A stretch of DNA of 64,000 bases. Source: Polaromonas sp. Its GTDB lineage: Bacteria; Pseudomonadota; Gammaproteobacteria; Burkholderiales; Burkholderiaceae_C. Below the pieces are notes generated by a model, which did no database searches, had not been told where the DNA came from, and saw only the letters and a program-made list of their open reading frames with translations. Below, one piece after another: positions 27,784-36,967 of the stretch; the first letter of the stretch is position 1, and each line of letters opens with the position of its first letter. Where the stretch lies: assembly GCA_013298945.1 (NCBI GenBank), contig JAAFJR010000003.1:186001-250000 (forward strand), read 5' to 3'. A program made the translations under genes and the position numbers.

Positions 27784-30519
27784 ATGGAAAATGAAAATAA
27801 GGAATGTCATATGCCTTTGTGGGAGAAATTTCCAGCAGGTTTTCACAACCGCGTGCAAAGCATCATGACAAAACTGGCATTGCCCAGCATAGGAAAAAAC
27901 TACGTATATAGGGCACTGGCAGACCCATCACGACGAACAAAAAGCGGCGTCGCGAACGTGAGTGGTGTTTACCCATCGCAAAAAATGGGAATGACTATTG
28001 GTTTTGAATCTCGGACGTTAGAGTATGCTAGGATCATTCACAATGAAGCTGACCCACAGGTGCTGGGTTACGTTGCACAGCTGCCGCAGATCAAGATTAG
28101 TTATAAATGCGGGAAGACTGGGCGAAAAATTTCGTATCTAACGAAGCCCGACCTTTTAGAGATTTATGACAATGAAATTGTTGTGGTCGAGTGCAAGCCA
28201 GTAAGCAAATTGCGTGAATGGATAGTCGAACGACCTGGCTTCGTTGTTAAGGAAAACGACAACGAATGGCGGTGCCCACCAGCTGAAGCTGCTTGTGCAG
28301 CCTTGGGCTTGAAACATCGCATCATTTGTGAACAAAATCTGCCGCCCAAGCGCATCAAAAACCTCGGCGTGCTGATCGACTATATCCATACGGGATATGC
28401 ACATGGTCGAGAGGCGGCTATTCGAGCTATTACCAAGTTACTTGGAGCAGAGCGGCGTTTGTCTATTGAAAATGTAATGCAAGAGCTCACGGGCGTTGTC
28501 ACGGTTGACGATATCTATAGAGCCCTGGCAACTGGCATTGCTGTCGTTGACCTTGACGACTGTTCAATCATAGACCACCAGCGTACTTTTATGTATGCAA
28601 GTCAGACCGCCATGGAAGCCTACAAAATCTCAGTCGGTGCAATTTCACGCGCTGCGACGTGGATGCGCGGCGGCATGCTGGATTTAAAACCTGACAGCTT
28701 ACTCAATTGGGATGGAACTCATTGCCGTTTAATCAACATGGGCGTAACCAAGGTTACCTTGAACAAAGGTGCTCAATTACAAGAGTTGGATCGCATAGTT
28801 TTCGACCAGTTGATTCGTGACTGTTCGATCGTTATGGCTGAGGCCGCGGAGTCACCGACAGAATTCAAATGCAACCAATCGCATGAGATGTTGCAAGCCG
28901 CATCTCCTAACGACCTCACACGCGCGTTAAAAGTCTATAAGCAAATTCTCCCGTATCTGAATCAAACAGCCAAAACATCACCTGATCGGACGGATAGGCG
29001 ACATCTTTGCCGATGGAAAAAGGCAGAGGCAGGTCTTGGAAATGGTTTCGTTGGATTACTACGTCACTTTTCAAGCTCTGGTAATCGGGAGAGTCGTATT
29101 GAGCCTGAGGTGATGGCTATCGTTCGAAAAGAAACGAGAGAGCATTACGCAACGACTAAAAAAAGTCGCAAAATTCACGTGCATGAACGCATCGTTGCCG
29201 AATGTGAACGGGAGTCACTTCCCCCGCCGTCTTATGCTTGGTTCTGCCATTACATTAAGCGTCTGCCTGCATATGAACTTATGAAGTCACGCGAAGGGAG
29301 AAAGGCTGCTTATAACCTCGAGCCGCGTCAGGAAAACGATGGTTCTCTGACCGACGCACGAGCCGAAGCAGCATGGCAGAAGGCTTACCTTGATCACACA
29401 GAAATTGAACTTGAAACACGTTGCAGTACCACCTCGGTGTTGTTGGGACGACCATGGCTGACAACTTTAGTAGACGATCATTCTGCAGATATTTTGGCGT
29501 GGCATTTGACTTGGGATCCTCCGAGTTACCGAAGTGTGATGATGGTCATGCGAGATTGCGTCGAACGACATGGCAGACTACCTGACGAAATCGTAGTTGA
29601 CGGCGGCAAAGACATGGCATCGACTTGGTTTGAGGTGTGCTGTGCATTTTATTGCGTCACGATTACGCGTCGGCCTGCAGGGAAAGCCAGGTTTGGTTCG
29701 CGTGGTGAGCGAGCCTTCGGTACTATCGACACCACATTTTTGGGCAATTGTCTCGGCAACACTCAACTACGGAAAAACGTTCGCCAGATGACCCCTGAAG
29801 TCGACCCCAATCACACAGCAGTCTGGACGATGGAAGCATTGATCAATGCGTTTGAAATGTACTTTGACCACTATCGCAATCTAGTGCACCGTGGGTTACT
29901 TGTTTGTCCACGTGTTGCGCGAGAGCGCAGTGTGATTGCTGGAAGCGGACGCACTGAGCGTCGAATTATTTATGATCGGAATTTTTTGATCAATACGTGC
30001 CCGACTACCAAAACGGGTCAGGCAAAAGTGCAGCCGGATGGCGTAAAAATCAATTACCTTTATTACACGGCACCAGTTTTAAGATTGTCCTATGGAAAGA
30101 AGGTGCCCATACGCTTTGAGCCGTTTGACATGTCGATCGCATACGCACTCGTCGATGGTAAATGGATTGAATTGACCTCAAAGTTTGCCAACTGTCTCAG
30201 AGGTCGTACTGAACGTGAATTAAAGCTTGCACGTGATGAATATTTTCGTCATCGCAGTTTGGTCGAGAAGACGCGCTTAACTGAAAAAACGTTTATTAAT
30301 TTTCTAGAGTTTCTCGATCGAACGGAAGAGATGCTGATTGATCACCATCGTGCTATCGAAATGCGTCGTGCAACGGGAGCGACGGGTGGCGTTGAGCATG
30401 AAGAAACAGATTGTGAAACTGGTGAAATTTTCGAATTGAATTCAACAGTTCTATCGTCTCAATCCACATCACGCTTCGCATTTGCAGGCATGAACATTGA
30501 AACTTTGGAGGTGGAATAA
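27784..30519 (+). CDS. tnsAB: TnsA-TnsB fusion transposase (Tn7-like)
   Basis: The ATG at 27784 is preceded by AAGGAG at good spacing, giving 911 residues; an in-frame ATG at 27688 lacks such a site. The N-terminal TnsA-like nuclease shows Glu80 (ESRTLEY), Asp123 (TKPDLLEI) and Glu136-x-Lys138 (VVECKP). The C-terminal TnsB part has the DDE triad Asp537 (LDHTEIE), Asp606 (IVVDGGKD) and Glu642 (RGERAFG), followed by a Mu-type C-terminal barrel and a charged tail. In Tn7, TnsA cuts the 5' and TnsB the 3' ends, so the fusion should perform cut-and-paste transposition. Confidence 0.93.
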   Translation: MENENKECHMPLWEKFPAGFHNRVQSIMTKLALPSIGKNYVYRALADPSRRTKSGVANVSGVYPSQKMGMTIGFESRTLEYARIIHNEADPQVLGYVAQLPQIKISYKCGKTGRKISYLTKPDLLEIYDNEIVVVECKPVSKLREWIVERPGFVVKENDNEWRCPPAEAACAALGLKHRIICEQNLPPKRIKNLGVLIDYIHTGYAHGREAAIRAITKLLGAERRLSIENVMQELTGVVTVDDIYRALATGIAVVDLDDCSIIDHQRTFMYASQTAMEAYKISVGAISRAATWMRGGMLDLKPDSLLNWDGTHCRLINMGVTKVTLNKGAQLQELDRIVFDQLIRDCSIVMAEAAESPTEFKCNQSHEMLQAASPNDLTRALKVYKQILPYLNQTAKTSPDRTDRRHLCRWKKAEAGLGNGFVGLLRHFSSSGNRESRIEPEVMAIVRKETREHYATTKKSRKIHVHERIVAECERESLPPPSYAWFCHYIKRLPAYELMKSREGRKAAYNLEPRQENDGSLTDARAEAAWQKAYLDHTEIELETRCSTTSVLLGRPWLTTLVDDHSADILAWHLTWDPPSYRSVMMVMRDCVERHGRLPDEIVVDGGKDMASTWFEVCCAFYCVTITRRPAGKARFGSRGERAFGTIDTTFLGNCLGNTQLRKNVRQMTPEVDPNHTAVWTMEALINAFEMYFDHYRNLVHRGLLVCPRVARERSVIAGSGRTERRIIYDRNFLINTCPTTKTGQAKVQPDGVKINYLYYTAPVLRLSYGKKVPIRFEPFDMSIAYALVDGKWIELTSKFANCLRGRTERELKLARDEYFRHRSLVEKTRLTEKTFINFLEFLDRTEEMLIDHHRAIEMRRATGATGGVEHEETDCETGEIFELNSTVLSSQSTSRFAFAGMNIETLEVE

Positions 30520-30840
30520 ATGAGCATTATTACCTTTAAAGATTTCGCACGTGACTTCACAAGGTTAAGTACTGCAGATTTCAAAGCAGCTAGTGATCGG
30601 TATTTCCAATACCGGGGAATGAATGGAAACCATGAGATGGTCGAAAAGCATTTCATTGACTTCTTGCACTACTTAGACCTTGAAGCCATCTTCCGCTCGT
30701 ATTCGCTTACTTTGAGTAGGTCATCTGAAATCGACGAATTGATAGACGTCAAGGTTCAGAAATCTGGTGAATTTGGTATTTGTAGCGAGTCGCACAGTTA
30801 CTCACTACCCACGCCAATCGTGCTCATCGCGTGCTTATAA
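30520..30840 (+). CDS. Small protein resembling the TnsB C-terminal tail
   Basis: 106 residues, starting directly at the tnsAB stop with a strong GGAGGTGG site. Residues ~13-55 (LSTADFKAASDRYFQYRG...VEKHFIDFLHYLD) match the tail of the upstream transposase (RTERELKLARDEYFRHRS...TEKTFINFLEFLD) in spacing and key residues. It therefore looks like a free-standing duplicate of that region, with a different C-terminus (~60-106). In Tn7-like systems the TnsB tail contacts TnsC. A regulatory or adaptor role is inferred. Confidence 0.7.
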   Translation: MSIITFKDFARDFTRLSTADFKAASDRYFQYRGMNGNHEMVEKHFIDFLHYLDLEAIFRSYSLTLSRSSEIDELIDVKVQKSGEFGICSESHSYSLPTPIVLIACL

Positions 30841-30868
30841 AAAATGAATAACTTATAGGATAACTGAA

Positions 30869-32032
30869 ATGAACAATATTGAATATCAAAAACGAGCAGC
30901 AGAATTTGCTAAGTTGACGGTCAAACACCAGAAGCAAAATGATGCGCTACTTGAAGCAAAATTTCAATTGACGATGTGTGCCAACGTACAGGTTGTGATC
31001 ATAGAGGGGCCAACTGGTTCTGGAAAAAGCCACCTTTTAAAGTGTTTGCAAAAAGACGTAAATCAATTCTATAGTTCTCAAGTTAATGAATTTCCTTCCA
31101 TGGTTCCCTACTTGTCGACGGTGGCGGTTGCTGATGGCGCAAAAAAGTTTGGATGGAAACGATGTTGGAGCGATGCAAGTATAGGTCTACACGATCCGTT
31201 CGCAGAAGCTCGCTCGTGGCGAACATCGAGCCACTCAACGGTTCGATATCCAGGCGAAACACTCACCACAAGCGTGGCGAGACAGGATTTTGAGCGCGAG
31301 CTACAGTTGCGTCGAACAAAAGTATGGGGCATTGACGAGGCGCATCATATATTGCTTGGTGGTTTAGCTGGAGCACCCTCTGATCAATTTGAAGTCCTTA
31401 AAAGCGTCAGTCAAACCACCACCGTTAAATTAGTGTTGTGCGGAACTTACCAATTGCCGCGGTTGTTAAATTATTCTGGGCAAGTGATGCGACGGAGTGC
31501 GACAGTCACCTTAGCACCATATTCTCTGAAGAAAAAATCCGATATCTCGCAATTTGTTAGTGTGTGCAAAACGCTTTTAGACAATTTGCCAACCAACACA
31601 GCGCTTGATCCCGCAAATTGTGCAGAAGAACTTTTTTTCGGAACCTTAGGCTGTGTTGGCGTATTAAAAGACTGGATTGCGCGAGCATGGGCCAATGCTT
31701 ACTTTAAAAATGCTCCATCTATGACGATGGATCACTTAATGGCCACGCGGCTTCCCGCCGAAACACTTTTGTCAATGCATACTGAAATTGTTGCTGGAGA
31801 AAGACTAAATTCAGAAACTACAGAGGCGCTCTATCGGCAAAAAGTTAAAGAGCATGCGGATGGATTGCCTTCCAAAAGTGAATTTGCAATACCAATCCAA
31901 ACGACTCTCACTAAGAAAAAACGCAAAGTTTCAGGAGTCCCCCACAAACCTGGCGTTCGTCTTCCAGGACGAGACCCGGTCAAGTCATCTTCAGTGCGTA
32001 AGTTCTTAAATAAGGATGCTAGCTATGTATGA
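30869..32032 (+). CDS. tnsC: TnsC/TniB-type AAA transposition regulator
   Basis: 387 residues. Walker A EGPTGSGKSHLL (~50-58), Walker B VWGIDEAHH and a sensor region LVLCGTYQLPRLLN identify an AAA ATPase of the TnsC/TniB group. The basic C-terminus (KKKRKVSGVPHKPGVR) is probably DNA- or partner-binding. These ATPases polymerise on target DNA and join the target selector (TniQ) to the transposase (TnsB). Its stop overlaps the tniQ start by 17 bp. Confidence 0.9.
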   Translation: MNNIEYQKRAAEFAKLTVKHQKQNDALLEAKFQLTMCANVQVVIIEGPTGSGKSHLLKCLQKDVNQFYSSQVNEFPSMVPYLSTVAVADGAKKFGWKRCWSDASIGLHDPFAEARSWRTSSHSTVRYPGETLTTSVARQDFERELQLRRTKVWGIDEAHHILLGGLAGAPSDQFEVLKSVSQTTTVKLVLCGTYQLPRLLNYSGQVMRRSATVTLAPYSLKKKSDISQFVSVCKTLLDNLPTNTALDPANCAEELFFGTLGCVGVLKDWIARAWANAYFKNAPSMTMDHLMATRLPAETLLSMHTEIVAGERLNSETTEALYRQKVKEHADGLPSKSEFAIPIQTTLTKKKRKVSGVPHKPGVRLPGRDPVKSSSVRKFLNKDASYV

Positions 32033-33359
32033 AATAAATTCAAAAGCACTGCTTAATCTTGAGCCGATCAATTTGGGTACTGATATGGCGGAATCACTTG
32101 AAAGTTATGGTCAAAGACTAGCGAATGCCCATGACGTTCCGCGTTATTTCGTTGACATGCTGGTGGAAAGTAATGCTGACGTACTTCAGCAGCCGAAACG
32201 TGCCCAAAATCCTACTTGTTTAAATACGCCTTCAGATATGACGAAAAGGTACGTACAACGCTTGGTAGAACTTACGGGGCGATCAGATGTTCGCAGTTTA
32301 GGTCTAGGTGTTTTCAGTGGTGCGCTGAGTCAATTGAAAGTCAATCGTAGCCACAAAGCGTGGTGTGTCACCTGTCTAGCAGAATGGAAAGAGGATCAAA
32401 AAACTGCTTACTGGCCACAGGTGTGGTCGTTTCCTCAATACTCCGTTTGTCATGTACACAATGTAAAGTTGGAGAGTAAATGTAAAAAATGTGGTGCATC
32501 CTTTCCGCCTGAAAGGCCGTGGCGAGTTGAGCTAGATAGGTGTCCGGTTTGTCGCACACCGCTTTACAGTCAAACTAACTGCGGCGAGACAAAAAGTCAG
32601 GGAGTCATAAACGAGGGTCAAAAAATTCCTGAGTATGTCGATTTGGTGGCATATGCTTTGGGTGAACTGGTTGCGAATATCAAAACAATTGCGGAAAACG
32701 ATCTAGAAGTTGGAACTCAGTTCTCGTTACTTATGGATCACTGTCAGCAGTACGGAATTGCCAACATGCCAGCCGATCTTGCTAGGATCGCTCAATTGTC
32801 TCGGCCAACCTTGCATAACTTGCAGCATAACGAGCATGCTCCAAGTATGGATAATTTGCTGCGTATTGCAGTAATAGCAGAAGTGTCACTCGCTGGGCTA
32901 TTGTGTCCAAAGCTTTGGAGAACAAGTGCGAGTGGTTTCCAAATCCAAGAAAAGGATGTAAAACTTCCAAAAGCTAGTAAGCGTATCTACTATGATTGGG
33001 ATGCCATAGGTGAACAAGTTTTAGCATCTATCAATGCAGGAACTGCAGAAGTTCCTTGGAAGATGGCTCGATCTATGGGATTATGCGAAAAGCAGTTTTG
33101 TCTAAAGTTGGGAAAAACTGTTCATCGGTTGCGTAGCGCAGCGCTAAGTCGAAAGTTGTCTGAAAATGCAGACGCATACGAAGTGATGAAGGCAAGGCTG
33201 ACTAAAGAACTGGAGCTAGCCACATTGAAACGGCAGAAAAAAGGACGAATATCGATGGCTAAAAAATTAAACGTAGGCGTTCATAATCCTTTATTAGTTC
33301 GCGCTTTTGCCGAAGTTAATTTTTCACTAATGAAAAGACGTTCGATACCTATTTTGTAA
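32016..33359 (+). CDS. tniQ: TniQ/TnsD-type target selector
   Basis: 447 residues from the ATG at 32016 (32025 is also possible). The TniQ domain carries zinc-ligand pairs CVTCLAEW, CHVHN, CKKC and CPVC between ~108 and ~190. A helix-turn-helix follows (~250-300, LARIAQLSRPTLHNLQHNEHAPSMDNLLRIA), then a basic helical C-terminus. The size is between short TniQ and full TnsD. Such proteins choose the insertion site, often at the 3' end of a conserved gene. Its own 3' end lies 170 bp from the icmF stop. Confidence 0.9.
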   Translation: MLAMYEINSKALLNLEPINLGTDMAESLESYGQRLANAHDVPRYFVDMLVESNADVLQQPKRAQNPTCLNTPSDMTKRYVQRLVELTGRSDVRSLGLGVFSGALSQLKVNRSHKAWCVTCLAEWKEDQKTAYWPQVWSFPQYSVCHVHNVKLESKCKKCGASFPPERPWRVELDRCPVCRTPLYSQTNCGETKSQGVINEGQKIPEYVDLVAYALGELVANIKTIAENDLEVGTQFSLLMDHCQQYGIANMPADLARIAQLSRPTLHNLQHNEHAPSMDNLLRIAVIAEVSLAGLLCPKLWRTSASGFQIQEKDVKLPKASKRIYYDWDAIGEQVLASINAGTAEVPWKMARSMGLCEKQFCLKLGKTVHRLRSAALSRKLSENADAYEVMKARLTKELELATLKRQKKGRISMAKKLNVGVHNPLLVRAFAEVNFSLMKRRSIPIL

Positions 33360-33373
33360 AAAAGCAGCCAAAT

Positions 33374-33401
33374 AAATAATAGCCCATTAGGGCTATTATT
33401 T
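33374..33401. terminator. Rho-independent terminator after tniQ
   Basis: A perfect 12-bp stem, AAATAATAGCCC with GGGCTATTATTT, loop ATTA, ending in a T-run. It starts 14 bp after the tniQ stop. The A/T-flanked symmetry would let it act in both directions, also shielding icmF. Confidence 0.85.
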
Positions 33402-33442
33402 TGAGCGGTTCACGGTGTTTAAAATTTTTCAATCGTTTCTAA

Positions 33443-33528
33443 AGCATAGTTTGACCGAGAGTTAAATAAAGTTAATTCCACTATTTTGGCCAAACTATGG
33501 GTTAAGTCACAGCTAGCTCTGAGTTAAT
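33443..33528. repeat. Candidate transposon end with repeated GTTAA sites
   Basis: GTTAA occurs at 33461, 33471, 33501 and 33523, two of them as GAGTTAA. CATAGTTTGACC and GGCCAAACTATG form an inverted pair. Read from icmF inwards the sites are TTAACTC, TTAACCC and TTAACTC, about 22 and 40 bp apart. This resembles the multiple TnsB sites of Tn7-like ends. TGT termini are possible at 33510 (TGTGACTTAACCC, 18 bp beyond the icmF stop) or at 33533 (inside the stop). Confidence 0.5.
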
Positions 33529-36500
33529 CTACATATTCCGCCTGTATTGGCCTCCGACCTCAAACAACGCGTTGGTGATTTGGCCTAACGAGCAAACCCG
33601 CACGGCATCCATCAGCACCTCAAACACATTGGCATTGGCGATCACGGCTTGTTGCAGGCGTTTCAACATCGCAGGTGATTCGTTAGCGTGCAGAGCGTGG
33701 AAATCATTTAGCCGCTTCAGCTGACTTTGCTTCTCTTCGTCCGTCGAACGGGCCAGCTCCAGCTTGTCCAGTACCACATCTCCCTTGGGGTTTCTGAAGG
33801 TATTGACGCCGATGATGGGCAGTTCGCCAGTGTGTTTCAGCATCTCGTAGTGCATGGACTCGTCCTGGATGCGGCCGCGCTGGTAGCCGGTTTCCATCGC
33901 ACCCAACACGCCGCCACGCTCGGCGATACGTTCAAACTCCGCTAAAACGGCTTCTTCCAGCAACTCGGTGAGTTCTTCGATGATGAATGCACCTTGGCTT
34001 GGGTTTTCGTTCTTCGCCAAACCCCATTCTCGGTTGATAATGAGCTGGATTGCCATCGCCCGTCGCACCGAGTCTTCGGTGGGTGTGGTGATGGCTTCAT
34101 CAAAGGCGTTGGTGTGCAGGCTGTTGCAGTTGTCGTAGATCGCAATTAGCGCTTGCAAGGTAGTGCGGATATCGTTGAACTGGATTTCTTGTGCATGCAG
34201 GCTACGGCCACTGGTTTGGATGTGGTACTTCAGCTTCTGGCTACGCTCGTTCGCACCGTATTTCTCTTTCATCGCCACCGCCCAGATGCGGCGCGCGACG
34301 CGGCCCATCACGGTGTATTCCGGGTCCATGCCGTTGCTAAAGAAGAAGCTCAAGTTAGGCGCAAAGTCATCGATGTGCATGCCGCGTGCCAGGTAAGCTT
34401 CAACAAAGGTGAAGCCATTGCTGAGCGTGAACGCCAGCTGGCTGATTGGGTTGGCACCCGCCTCGGCGATGTGGTAGCCAGAAATCGAGACGCTGTAGAA
34501 GTTGCGCACTCGGTTGTGGACAAAGTATTCGGCAATGTCACCCATCACTTTTAGGCTGAACTCGGTCGAGAAGATACAGGTGTTCTGCCCCTGGTCTTCT
34601 TTCAGGATATCCGCCTGCACCGTGCCGCGCACGTTTTCTTGCACCCATTCTTTGATCTTAGCAGTCTCGGTTTCAGTCGGCTCTCTTCCGTTATCGGTTT
34701 TGAACTTGGCGATGTTCTGGTCAATCGCCGTGTTCATAAACATCGCCAGAATGCTGGGTGCCGGGCCGTTGATGGTCATCGACACGGACGTGGAAGGGCT
34801 GCACAGATCAAAACCATCGTACAGCCCCTTCATGTCGTCCAGTGTGGCGATGGAGACGCCGCTGTTGCCAACTTTTCCGTAAATATCAGGACGCAAATCA
34901 GGATCGTTGCCATACAGCGTCACCGAGTCAAACGCTGTTGATAGTCGCTTGGCCGCCATACCTGAGCTGAGCAGTTTGAAGCGGGTGTTGGTGCGGAAGG
35001 CGTCACCTTCACCGGCAAACATGCGGGTCGGGTCTTCACCCTCGCGCTTGAAGGCAAAAGTGCCAGCGGTGTAGGGGTAGCTGCCGGGCACGTTGTCCAG
35101 CATCAACCATTTCAGCACTTCTCCATGGTCTTCATACTGTGGCAGGGCGACTTTGCGGATGGTGGTGCCGCTAAGGGATTTGCTAGTTAAGGCGGTGCGG
35201 ATTTCTTTGTCGCGAATTTTGACTACGTACTCGTCACCCGCGTAGGCTTTTTGCATGTCTGGCCATTGGGCAATCAGGTGGCGGGCGTCGGCGTCCATGC
35301 GTGCTTTTCGTTTGCCAGCTAGGTCTAGCGCCGCCTCTGATGCAGGTGCGCGGTTTGGCTTGTCAATCTTCAGCATCTCAGCCGCTGCTTTGAGTTGCTG
35401 CACTTCACGTGCTAGCTGCGCTTGCTCACGGGCACGCTTTTTGTAACCACGCACGGTGTCGCTGATCTCAGCCAAATAGCGGGTGCGAGCGGCAGGTACA
35501 ACCGGTGTTTGGTTGGTGCTGTAGCGTACATTCACCGGTGGTAATTGGTTAGCTGTAGCCGGCAGCTTCAAACCCAGTTCAACCAATCGAGTTTTGAGCG
35601 CTTGGTAGAGTGCCGTCACACCGTCGTCGTTAAATCTTGCGGCCATCGTGCCAAAAACGGGCATTTGGTCAGCAGGTGTGGTCCACGCTTCTTTGTTGCG
35701 CTGCACTTGTTTAGAGACATCGCGCAGCGCGTCCAGCGCTCCTTTGCGGTCAAACTTGTTGATCGCGACAAACTCGGCAAAATCGAGCATGTCGATTTTT
35801 TCCAGCTGACTGGCTGCGCCGAATTCTGGTGTCATCACGTACATCGGCACATCGACATGCGGCACGATGGCGGCGTCGCCTTGGCCGATACCTGAGGTTT
35901 CGACAATCACCAAATCGAACCCAGCGCACTTGCAGGCGGCAATCACGCCGGGCAGAGCGGGACTGATTTCGGAGCCGAATTCGCGGGTGGCCAAGCTGCG
36001 CATGAAGACACGCTGGCCAGAATCGGTCGCTGATTTGGACGTGGTATTCCAAGGCGAAATCGCATTCATGCGGATGCGGTCACCCAAGAGTGCGCCGCCG
36101 GTTTTTCGGCGTGATGGGTCAATGCTGATGACTGCGATGCGCAAGCTGTCGCCCAGATCGAGCCGGAAGCGGCGGATCAACTCGTCAGTAAGGCTGGATT
36201 TGCCTGCTCCGCCAGTGCCAGTAATGCCTAATACTGCTATTTTTTTAGTAGCTGCATGAGCAATCAATTCGCCGGCTAGAACTTGATTTTCCTTGCCATT
36301 TTCAAGTGCGGTGATGAGCTGGCTCAGCGCACGCCAGCTGGCATCTGTGTGGCCTTGGATGGCTGCTAAGCTAGTCGGTGCGTAGCCTGTCAAGTCTTTG
36401 TCGCACCGCATCACCATCTCGCCAATCATGCCCTGCAAACCCATGCGCTGGCCGTCTTCGGGGCTAAAGATGCGGGAGACGCCGTAGGCGTGCAATTCAC

Positions 36501-36852
36501 GAATTTCAGGCGGCACAATCACGCCACCGCCACCGCCAAAGACCTGAATGTGCGCACCACCCCGAGCTTTGAGCAGGTCAATCATGTACTTGAAATACTC
36601 GACATGACCACCCTGGTAGGAGCTGATAGCGATGCCCTGCGCGTCTTCTTGCAAGGCTGCTGTGACGACTTCTTCGACGCTGCGGTTATGCCCTAGGTGA
36701 ATCACCTCCGCCCCCATGCCCATGATGATACGACGCATGATGTTGATGGCGGCGTCGTGCCCGTCAAACAAGCTAGCGGCTGTCACGAAGCGCACTTTGT
36801 TGGTGGGGCGATAGTTAGCAAGGGCTTTGTAGTCTGCTGACAGCTCGGTCAT
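33529..36852 (-). CDS. icmF: Fused isobutyryl-CoA mutase (IcmF)
   Basis: 1107 residues in the IcmF order. Residues ~18-150 are the cobalamin-binding domain (FDGHDAAIN, His32 as lower ligand, GGGGG loop). Residues ~207-430 are the MeaB-like G-protein chaperone ([12 protein letters not shown] at 209-220). Residues ~540-1107 are the mutase barrel. The substrate region reads [25 protein letters not shown], as in isobutyryl- rather than methylmalonyl-CoA mutases. It interconverts isobutyryl- and butyryl-CoA with adenosylcobalamin. Codons 192-207 coincide with a copy of the dispersed repeat. The C-terminus (GGQYRRNM) looks intact despite the adjoining transposon. Confidence 0.95.
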   Translation of the reverse strand: MTELSADYKALANYRPTNKVRFVTAASLFDGHDAAINIMRRIIMGMGAEVIHLGHNRSVEEVVTAALQEDAQGIAISSYQGGHVEYFKYMIDLLKARGGAHIQVFGGGGGVIVPPEIRELHAYGVSRIFSPEDGQRMGLQGMIGEMVMRCDKDLTGYAPTSLAAIQGHTDASWRALSQLITALENGKENQVLAGELIAHAATKKIAVLGITGTGGAGKSSLTDELIRRFRLDLGDSLRIAVISIDPSRRKTGGALLGDRIRMNAISPWNTTSKSATDSGQRVFMRSLATREFGSEISPALPGVIAACKCAGFDLVIVETSGIGQGDAAIVPHVDVPMYVMTPEFGAASQLEKIDMLDFAEFVAINKFDRKGALDALRDVSKQVQRNKEAWTTPADQMPVFGTMAARFNDDGVTALYQALKTRLVELGLKLPATANQLPPVNVRYSTNQTPVVPAARTRYLAEISDTVRGYKKRAREQAQLAREVQQLKAAAEMLKIDKPNRAPASEAALDLAGKRKARMDADARHLIAQWPDMQKAYAGDEYVVKIRDKEIRTALTSKSLSGTTIRKVALPQYEDHGEVLKWLMLDNVPGSYPYTAGTFAFKREGEDPTRMFAGEGDAFRTNTRFKLLSSGMAAKRLSTAFDSVTLYGNDPDLRPDIYGKVGNSGVSIATLDDMKGLYDGFDLCSPSTSVSMTINGPAPSILAMFMNTAIDQNIAKFKTDNGREPTETETAKIKEWVQENVRGTVQADILKEDQGQNTCIFSTEFSLKVMGDIAEYFVHNRVRNFYSVSISGYHIAEAGANPISQLAFTLSNGFTFVEAYLARGMHIDDFAPNLSFFFSNGMDPEYTVMGRVARRIWAVAMKEKYGANERSQKLKYHIQTSGRSLHAQEIQFNDIRTTLQALIAIYDNCNSLHTNAFDEAITTPTEDSVRRAMAIQLIINREWGLAKNENPSQGAFIIEELTELLEEAVLAEFERIAERGGVLGAMETGYQRGRIQDESMHYEMLKHTGELPIIGVNTFRNPKGDVVLDKLELARSTDEEKQSQLKRLNDFHALHANESPAMLKRLQQAVIANANVFEVLMDAVRVCSLGQITNALFEVGGQYRRNM

Positions 36853-36876
36853 GGGGAGTCTCCAAGTCTATATTTG

Positions 36877-36900
36877 ATTGACGTTTACGTAAACGTCAAT
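36877..36900. promoter_or_regulatory. 24-bp perfect palindrome upstream of icmF
   Basis: The half ATTGACGTTTAC is followed directly by its exact reverse complement GTAAACGTCAAT, 25 bp before the icmF start. The spacing and symmetry indicate an operator for a dimeric regulator. The TTTACG/CGTAAA core recalls LiuR (MerR-type) sites of branched-chain amino acid catabolism (from memory). The regulator gene is not in the window. Confidence 0.8.
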
Positions 36901-36924
36901 TGTAGGGTATTGAGCAAAAAAAGT

Positions 36925-36952
36925 AAAAAAGGACGCCGAAACGTCCTTTTTT
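36925..36952. terminator. Terminator after the TRAP transporter genes
   Basis: AAAAAAGGACG pairs with CGTCCTTTTTT around a 6-nt loop. On the - strand it follows the dctM stop by 15 bp; on both strands a T-run follows the stem. It separates the TRAP genes from icmF. Confidence 0.85.
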
Positions 36953-36967
36953 ATCTTAAGTAACTCG

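Larger units (their letters stand above)
27106..33528 (+). mobile_element. Tn7-like transposition module (TnsAB fusion, TnsC, TniQ), ends unresolved
   Basis: Consecutive plus-strand genes encode a TnsA-TnsB fusion transposase, a small TnsB-tail-like protein, a TnsC-type AAA ATPase and a TniQ-type target selector. The set stops against the icmF stop codon. The last 70 bp carry several GTTAA-containing sites, as expected of a TnsB-bound end. I could not prove the second end. It may lie just upstream of 27.7 kb or further left, in which case the 22.9-26.3 kb genes would be cargo. No Cas genes or CRISPR array are visible. Confidence 0.8.

Noticed and set aside
27106-33528. A CRISPR-associated transposon (CAST).
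   Set aside because: TnsAB-TnsC-TniQ sets occur in such elements, but there are no Cas genes, repeat-spacer array or tracrRNA-like sequence in the window.
22622-33538. TATTC followed by TGT at 22622-22629 and ACA followed by TATTC at 33531-33538, as transposon ends with a 5-bp target duplication.
   Set aside because: Restoring the uninterrupted sequence would leave icmF without its usual YRRNM-stop ending, and the inner sequences of the two ends do not match. An 8-base match in this span is also fairly likely by chance.
33529-36852. icmF as methylmalonyl-CoA mutase.
   Set aside because: The fused domain order and the [12 protein letters not shown] substrate region are those of isobutyryl-CoA mutase fusions rather than of MCM.
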